Origin: Skeletonema tropicum
Taxonomy: Eukaryota; Bacillariophyta; Thalassiosirophyceae; Thalassiosirales; Thalassiosiraceae
Direction of reading: 5' to 3'
Length of the DNA stretch: 64,000 nucleotides
Assembly: GCA_037178625.1 (NCBI GenBank)
Contig: CM074127.1
Location: 5,642,001 to 5,706,000, forward strand
Of this stretch, positions 57,532-64,000 are shown in pieces. The position numbers and the translations under genes were made by a program. How positions within the stretch are numbered: position 1 is the first letter of the stretch; each line of letters starts with the position of its first letter. The notes below the pieces were generated by a model. It was not told the origin of the DNA, searched no databases, and worked only from the letters and a program-made list of their open reading frames with translations.

Positions 57532-58054
57532 TGTTTCGACTGTTGAGTGGACTTTGGAATTGTGTTGCTGAGAAAAATTATGTACAGAGTGTGATTGTGG
57601 AATTGGAGTGAGGGAGGTCGAGCGTCAGCTATATTCTTTCTCTCTTTGAGGGACAGACGTAAAGATTTAAATTGTCCCTGCACACAATCGAATCGTCGAC
57701 CTGGGTGCCCCCTTACTTAATGTGTTAAGAATTGGCTAGACTCGGATCGAAGGGGGTATAGATCGCGTGTATCATCTAGATTTATTGAATTCATGAAGGA
57801 GGGGGTATGTTTGACACTCTAGAGGCTGAGATTTGAATTGGATAAGGCAAAGTTGTTGGGGATACAGTTCGAGTTGAGAGCTTGCGGAAGAAAGAATGCC
57901 GAGTAAGTGGTAATCTGACGCGTCACTTTTTTGCAGCAGGAGGCTGATTGACATTCGTTCATCAGGAAACAATCCCCGCAGATCGAATCGATCACTATTG
58001 TACTTCTTGCTCTTGGCTTGCTCGATCGACGAAGTAACACCTAACATACTCATC
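57532..58054. promoter_or_regulatory. 523-bp divergent intergenic region
   Basis: It separates the start codons of the His/Cys-rich gene and the phytotransferrin-like gene and must hold both promoters. A tract TAAAGATTTAAATTG lies near 57659. I could not identify a known iron-responsive motif. Confidence 0.4.
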
Positions 58055-59667
58055 ATGGCGAAGATGATTGGAGGACCCTCGTTGTCCATGACATGCGTCT
58101 GCTGCATGGCCACGATACTTCTCACCAAATCCACCCCCGCATCAGCCGCAGCAACTCCATTCCTCACATACACACCCGACACAAATGTCGACGACGTGGC
58201 CTATCTCGATTTAGATCAGCGATCAATTCTCGCCAGCCTTGCCGCCAGCGATGTAGATGGGCTGGTCGATGCGAAGAATACCTACATGCTTGGACGAGTA
58301 GGGTCGACTGGAGCCATGACGATGAAACGATTGAGTACCCTTGCCGAGGAGGAGTTTTTGGGGGTGTCGTCAACCTATCAAGATTTTGTGGATTATTTTG
58401 GACATACTGATTATGCGGATCGGTGGATGTCGGCAGCTTTTGGAGGGGTGCAGACTACTTTGAGCGATGATGTTAATGTGGACTTTGGTCAGTTCGGTGT
58501 TGAGGGGAGAGGAGGTATGTATGACAAGTTCGTCATGAGTGTCTATGTATATGTATATTCACATCTTGACTTCATCGTACTCGTGCGACTTAATCTCAAC
58601 ATGTCTAATATTTCATCTCTACTACTACTGCAGCTGCAATTAGCTGGGGCCTTCCACTCTTGCACGTTTGGATGTTCGTGGTCGGTTTGCTTGAGAGGGC
58701 TGTAGTAAATTGCCGTCTAACTGGTGATAATACGATCCCAATTTCGTTTTTGGATAAGGCCGTAGCTTTATACACAGGATCTGAGACTAGGGATGACGCC
58801 AATTACGGTTTCTTTCTCTACACTCTTACACAAACTGAGGGGTACAAGTTTGGCACATGTAAAAAGGATGAGATGTCTCCAGTCAACAAAAAGATATTCG
58901 ACAAATTTCGTAGTGTCAAATCCAACCTAGTACAGAATGAGTGTACCAGTCTCCAGACCAATGTTCGTGATATCAAGGAGCTCATGACTGTAATCCTTGT
59001 TCAGGGAGTCACTCGATCTATTTATGAATTGGACATTCACGATGACTTCCAAGAGACGACCCAAGCCATGGGTGCTGCATTTGCCGCAGCATTAGTGCCT
59101 CTTTTGCATTCTTGCAGCGAAGGTTATGCCATGATGGTTCACAAGGACCTATCTCCCGGTAAGTCAACGAAGGGTAGCTATGAAGTTGTCAAGGACGCTA
59201 TTGAACAAAACTACGACTGTTTGGGTATCAGCTGTGAAGATGTGGGTGGTTTGGTTGATATTCGTGGTGAGGGGTATCTCGCGGGGGCAGAGGCGTGTAA
59301 TGGTGTCATGCCAGTGAAAAGGGATGAAATATTTTCAAGTAGTGGTGGTGGCAGCAGCAGTAGTGGAAGCAGCGGCAGTGCATCTAGCAGTGCCTACGTC
59401 CCGCCTGCTACTAGCAGTAACTTCAACACATCCAATTCCAAGAATGATACAAATACAACCACCTACATCATCATCATAGCAGTACTCAGTGGTATTTGTG
59501 TTGCTCTTGGTATCACCCTTCTCGTGTGCATGTGTAAGAATAAAAAGAGAGCGAAGAAGAATGTAGAAGAGAATAGCCGAGTTTTCACCGCCTCGTTGGA
59601 AATGACCGAAAACGAGGACAACCAAGCTGCTGCTGATAAAGAAGCTGCCAAGAAGGATATTATTTAG
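58055..59667 (+). CDS. Phytotransferrin-like (FEA1/ISIP2a-type) surface protein
   Basis: Exons 58055-58514 and 58634-59667 (497 residues), with the first ATG after the upstream in-frame extension. An N-terminal hydrophobic signal ends near TKSTPASAAA. The ectodomain has the FEA1/ISIP2a pattern: VAYLDLDQRSILASLAASDV; FLDKAVALYTGSETRDDANY followed by GFFLYTLTQ; ILVQGVTRSIYELD; MGAAFAAALVPLLHSC; and CLGISCEDVGGLVD, then GAEAC. A Ser/Gly linker and one membrane helix (TYIIIIAVLSGICVALGITL) precede a basic, short cytoplasmic tail. Phytotransferrins bind Fe(III) with carbonate and are taken up by endocytosis. I rest the call on remembered family patterns, so a paralogue with another role is possible. 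Confidence 0.72.
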
Positions 59668-61870
59668 TGCACGACGGCACTTCATTCTTCAATATGTTGG
59701 AATAAGAATAGTTGCATTTGAATTGATAAGTTTTCTTCCTGACCTAAGACTTCAAAAAGACGTCCTCAATATCGATTGACAAGCACTAACACTGGAAAGA
59801 GATGAGAATCCTTCTAACTCTGACTTATCTAACCTGCTTCATCTTGTTCTTGTCTCGGTGCATGATCTTTACGATATACTGTTGTGCACTCTTCGTGTTT
59901 CGTGAAATGATGAAGTGTGAGTAGGTCGCAAAATTCTTAATCTTGAAAAAGCTCAGTACATCAATATGCGAGAAATGTGCTACAGAGTTTGAAGAAGTCG
60001 ATGGATATGGATTATGCATCTCTCACACTTTCTCTCTCTGGAGTACACCCGAGATCAGCCGGACCTATATTGGGGCCTCGTAAAATTGCCCCCTGCCTCT
60101 CTAGAGCTAGAGACCTAGCTGAGCCTGACACGGAGTTCCTGTCCGTGCGGACAAACTGAAACTGAATAGTTGCGTGGGCGCGAGCTGCCACAGCGGAGAG
60201 CGAGACGAAGATGAAAGATAGACAGTTGCTAGAGAGCTTCTTTCTGAGATCTTCTGATTGATTGAATGTCTAACGAAAGAATCGAAGGCTCTAGATCTAG
60301 ATCGAGAGGGAAACAACATCTGATAAATGCAATCCTACCTTGTGATAGTTGATTCACAAATGAAAGCAACTACAACCGTTCTTTTCAATACTGTACTTTT
60401 CAAGACTGTTCTTCTCAAGAAGAAAAATCATCAATATTAGCTCTTCTTTTGAGTTGTACATATCAGAAGTGCACCTGCACAGTCACTTACGCAGTAGGCG
60501 TGAACATTTCTCTCGTGGCAACGTTTTTGTGCCGGTTCTTCGCAGGTAGCGGATGAAGCAAACGAGCCTGACAATTGACAATGGCCAACTCCTCTCTTTC
60601 CTCTCTTCCCTGCTTGCACTCGGAGCGCCCTCCGATACCACGAGTAACTACTTACTACGATTCTCCTGTAGGGCAATCGGATTCCTTCGTGCTTGGGGTC
60701 ATTCTCAAACAATGATCCGATTCTTCCACGTCGACGATCTTGTTGATCTCGAAGAAGAGATCCCATGCTTTGCATCCTCGATCGCTTCTCTACTCCAGCA
60801 TTAGCCTTGTGGTAGCAAAGCCCCGAGCAATCGTCGACATAGTAGCTTGTAGCATTGCAAACTTCCCTGCCCTCCCACCCTTTTCTAACCCGCCCTCCCT
60901 ATCGGTCGACCTTTTAGGGTCAGAACGATTGGGACTTTAATCCCATAAGTAGTTCTAATGGTATTAGACAGCCCAATTTGATATGCATTCTGGACTGTCA
61001 TGTCCCGTCCTGTCCCTAATTTGTCCTTAGATCTTTTGTGTAGTTGTCAGTGAGTACGATAGCAAACTGACGCGCAACGAGTTTTTCCACCCCCAAGGTG
61101 GAAAATATTACTCATACAAATATACTGTCACGCCGGGGGGTGCAAATACGGTCACGCAAGGGTGTAAATACGGCCACACCGTGATTCACTCTGCTAGTGT
61201 TCAACCGGTCGATCCGTCACAGATATTGGAGTCAATGACGTCAAGAACGAACAAATCCACTATTTAGTATAGCGTGCATTATAATACTCTAAGACCTTTC
61301 CCGCCAGAAGCCATCATTCTCCCGCCAAAAGCCAAAAGCATCTATCTCCTACTATGTAATACGACCATGACAAAACAACCCCACTAGAGCACGGCTCTCC
61401 TGATACCACAAAAATGTATTTATGAAAAATATATTTATGAAGTCACCTCCCTAGCAGCACACACAGATTTTGTTGCTGTATCTATTGGTGTACTCGCATT
61501 TGTCATTGAATGACCTTGCTTTGCCGTCATGGATTCCCTAATGCCTCCAAAATGGCTCAACAAGCCTTCACAAGAACCCCATCCAAATCCAACATTCTAC
61601 AACGAGCTGACTCTATTTGGAAATCAAAACAACGCAACCATCACTACGGGGGTTCCTACAAAAGTCCTGATCCAAGCACCTACTACACACAAATTTTCGG
61701 GAGAACAGTTTGCAAGGCAAATGGCTCCGCGGGACTCGCCGCCATTCAAGTTCAAGCACTCTCTATGACTATGAGAGCAACGATGGCCCGATAACCGAGT
61801 CGTCACTCAATGATGACCAAATTTCATACTTATTACACAGTACAGATGGTAGATCTGCTTCTCAAGTAAG
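59668..61870. other. Intergenic region
   Basis: 2.2 kb without a convincing gene. GATCTAGATCTAGATC occurs near 60291-60304. GTGCAAATACGGTCACGC, then GGTGTAAATACGGCCAC (61140-61176), is a short imperfect tandem pair. Frames at 61510-61919 give protein-like text in two registers (MDSLMPPKWLNKPSQEPHPN, later DYESNDGPITESSLNDDQIS) that could be a spliced or shifted small gene. I cannot decide. Confidence 0.4.
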
Positions 61871-61871
61871 T

Positions 61872-62105
61872 AGCTCCCAATCGACCACAGAGTCGTCTCA
61901 GCCTACTATTGAAACGTAGTTTACTGTAGCGCGGAAATAACCTAAAGCCCTACACACAGAAATACAATAAGTAGCTCTCAGTCGACTCAAGAGTCTTCTC
62001 AGCCATTCACAGATGCTTTTCTTGTTCAAAATACAATACCAGTGATACGTAGTTTACCGTAGCACAGAAATAACCTAAAGCCCCACACTCAATACAATAA
62101 CCCCA
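61872..62105 (+). repeat. Diverged tandem duplication of about 110 bp
   Basis: AGTAGCTCCCAATCGAC, ACGTAGTTTACTGTAGC, GAAATAACCTAAAGCCC and ACAATAA recur in order (AGTAGCTCTCAGTCGAC, ACGTAGTTTACCGTAGC, GAAATAACCTAAAGCCC), with an insertion in the second unit. Confidence 0.8.
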
Positions 62106-62638
62106 CCAGACAACACACAACAAAACACACCTCGCTAGCTCTGCCCTCTTCTACTTATTATTATCTGCCTGCCGCTGCGGAGCCGTGGAGTATGAGCTCT
62201 AGCTAGTATGGTAGCTAGTGGATAGTGTATTGCAGGGCAGCTGCAGCATGTAACAAGCCATTTATCAGATCAGTATCTGGGGGTATATCTGGACCAAGGG
62301 TGACTTCCTTTCGGTATCTGACTTTGCCAACATTGAGATCGACCTTGTTGGCATTTCCGATAAGTAGTATTGGTTTTGTTGCCTTTGAGTATGGAAAATT
62401 GATGATGGCTACTGATGACAACACAGACTTGGCATAGATATTTTGTAGTTAATATTGAGAAGTAATGTTTTCAGAAGATAGCATACAATAGGACATAATA
62501 GGAGGAACTGATCATGATCTTAGCCTCTTCAACCTGTTGCACTTAGCGAGTTGAGCGCGCCAAAATTGAGCAACCAACAATGCACGACCAAAACGACATC
62601 AACAATCAACACTGGACACTGAGTAAATCCTATCGAGT
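62106..62638. other. Intergenic region before the helicase gene
   Basis: Two opposite 70-codon frames overlap at 62215-62437, and neither resembles a known protein. Contains the presumed promoter of the helicase gene. Confidence 0.4.
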
Positions 62639-64000
62639 ATGACAATGAACGGCTGTGCTTATGGTATCGTTCATCTTCCATCGCCGCCGCTGACAAAACA
62701 CTTGCATTACAATAGGGACGACATTACCACAACAACCATGAGCAATAATAGCAATAATTCCTGGGATTTTGTGTACAGAACACGATCGAAAGTTGGGTGC
62801 AGGATTATTCCGGCACCAGTTGGCCTCGCTCGCTGCCATGCACAAGGCTGAAAATAATAACATCGCATTCGGCTCGTTGCGAGGTGGGATATTAGGAGAT
62901 GCTCCAGGTTTGGGTAAAACCGTCACCATGTTATCACTTATTGCCAACACGGCCGGTCTACGTCCAGTTGAACCGAAAGAATTTTATGACAGGCAAAGTA
63001 TTCAGGAGCACTGGCAACTAATGAGAGTCAACCCAGTCTTTCGGACTGATATTCTAAAATCAATCAAACCGCTAAGAGTAGCATCCAATTATGAGGAACT
63101 TGCACGGTATGTGTCCCCTCCATATACTGATGATCGTCTCCCCACGTTACCATCATTTGAACATTATGTCAATCGACAAATGAAGAACAAAGTGCCCAGG
63201 GCGCAATTGGAATTGTTCCGTAGAAATGTCATCAACTTCAAAGCTGGTCTAGATAAGCGCAATCGACGATTCTTTAGCAATGACAAGGCGAGACGAATGG
63301 TATTTGAGCGCAATCTAGTGCCGTGCAGCACAACTTTGATAGTTGTACCTGATGCTCTGTTGGAACACTGGGTGGAACAAATTCGCCGTCATGTGAAATT
63401 GGATGTGTTTGGGGAAGTTTCTGGATCAGATGCAGGAGTGGTCTATATTGATGGTGTGGGGGATCTGTCCAGTGCTAGATTCCCTCTCAATCACAGATCA
63501 GCAATGGCATTGCCTTCACTTTTTGAGTTGGTCAACTATCTTATGGTCGTTGTTCCATTTTCGAGAATTGAACAACAATATTACTTGAGGAAACGTAAAA
63601 GGAATGAAGATGTCGATGACAATTCCTCTCCGCTCTTACAAGTACGTTGGTTCCGTATTGTTGTCGATGAGGGTCACGAGCTTGGACAGAATGAAGCAGG
63701 AAACGACGTCACAGCTTTCATTAATTTACTGGCAGCAGAACGAAGGTGGGTGATGAGTGGTACACCTATCACAGGTGACGAAGATAGCAAAGTATTCAAT
63801 GAAATTGGGTTGACTCAGCTACAACGTTTGTTGCTGTTTCTCCGTCACGAGGAATATGGTACCATAAAGGATGAGACTCTTAAGAAACAATCAAGCGGAG
63901 GTGGCGGAAGGAGTGGACGAAACCAAGGCAAGGCCAAGGCAATGAGCGAATGGGATAAATTTGTTAAGATTCCATTCCTGAACAAGGAATATGCCGGTAG
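62639..64000 (+). CDS. SNF2-family helicase, 5' part (partial)
   Basis: The main exon is open from 62779 to the right edge. It starts KLGAGLFRHQLASLAAMHKA and has the Walker A GGILGDAPGLGKTVTMLSLI. Further on come TTLIVVPDALLEHWVEQIRR (motif Ia/Ib area), the DEGH box FRIVVDEGHELGQNE, RRWVMSGTPITGDED (motif III) and IGLTQLQRLLLFLRHEEYGT. The DEGH variant and the text after the SGTP motif recall the F-box-associated SNF2 helicase type known in plants (Arabidopsis AT3G54460-like). A short first exon, 62639-62663, joined over a 115-base intron (GTATCG...TACAG) keeps the frame and gives MTMNGCAYEHDRKLG. That start is tentative. Expected role: ATP-driven remodelling of DNA-protein complexes. The helicase C-terminal half is outside the window. 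Confidence 0.83.

Noticed and set aside
57772..58182. A 136-codon minus-strand frame over the start of the phytotransferrin-like gene
   Set aside because: It overlaps the signal-peptide exon in antisense and resembles no protein.

Overview
The window reads as nuclear DNA of a photosynthetic stramenopile, most likely a diatom. The genes are short and intron-poor, with small GT-AG introns of about 80-420 bases. A bacterial-type HU protein carries a signal peptide with an A|F cleavage motif, the mark of import into a secondary plastid. There is also a phytotransferrin-like (FEA1/ISIP2a-type) surface protein, a heat-shock-factor gene of the kind expanded in diatoms, and degenerate Ty1/copia pol sequence. 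A centric species is a guess only. No rRNA, tRNA or CRISPR was seen.

Layout. 1-2.5 kb (minus): N-terminal 842 codons of a GBF1/GNOM-type ARF exchange factor, cut by the window edge. 4.6-5.6 kb: unassigned Ser/Pro-rich protein. 6.6-7.9 kb: class I glutamine amidotransferase, with a small transposon in its promoter. 8-10.6 kb: gene debris and a (GT)79 microsatellite. 10.6-12.0 kb (minus): IQ-motif protein. 12-17.5 kb: repeats, an ankyrin-like relic and a 2.25-kb DNA transposon with very long inverted termini. 17.9-18.7 kb: two-exon HSF. 20.4-21.7 kb (minus): lysine-methyltransferase-like protein. 23.3-23.9 kb (minus): unassigned basic protein. 26.0-26.6 kb (minus): Lys/Ala-rich chromatin protein.

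28-47.7 kb holds four copies of a three-exon gene for a secreted, acidic, Cys-rich protein with an EGF-like module. Copy A is diverged. Copies B, C and D sit in a nearly perfect 2872-bp tandem array. A unit of about 4.5 kb (promoter flank, gene, 3' flank) appears to have duplicated first; its inner part was then amplified. Later a 6.7-kb LINE with a 16-bp target duplication landed in the flank of copy A, and a 331-bp Stowaway-like MITE landed upstream of copy B.

48.2-51.4 kb: four-exon K+-dependent Na+/Ca2+ exchanger with EF-hands in its central loop. 51.8-52.9 kb (minus): J-domain protein. 53.6-54.1 kb (minus): plastid-targeted HU. 54.4-56.0 kb: a 697-bp inverted-repeat element and copia debris. 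56.6-59.7 kb: a divergent pair, a secreted His/Cys-rich protein (minus) and a phytotransferrin-like protein (plus), perhaps a metal-handling unit. 62.6 kb to the end: 5' part of an SNF2-family helicase. All splice sites are inferred from consensus signals and frame, not from transcripts.
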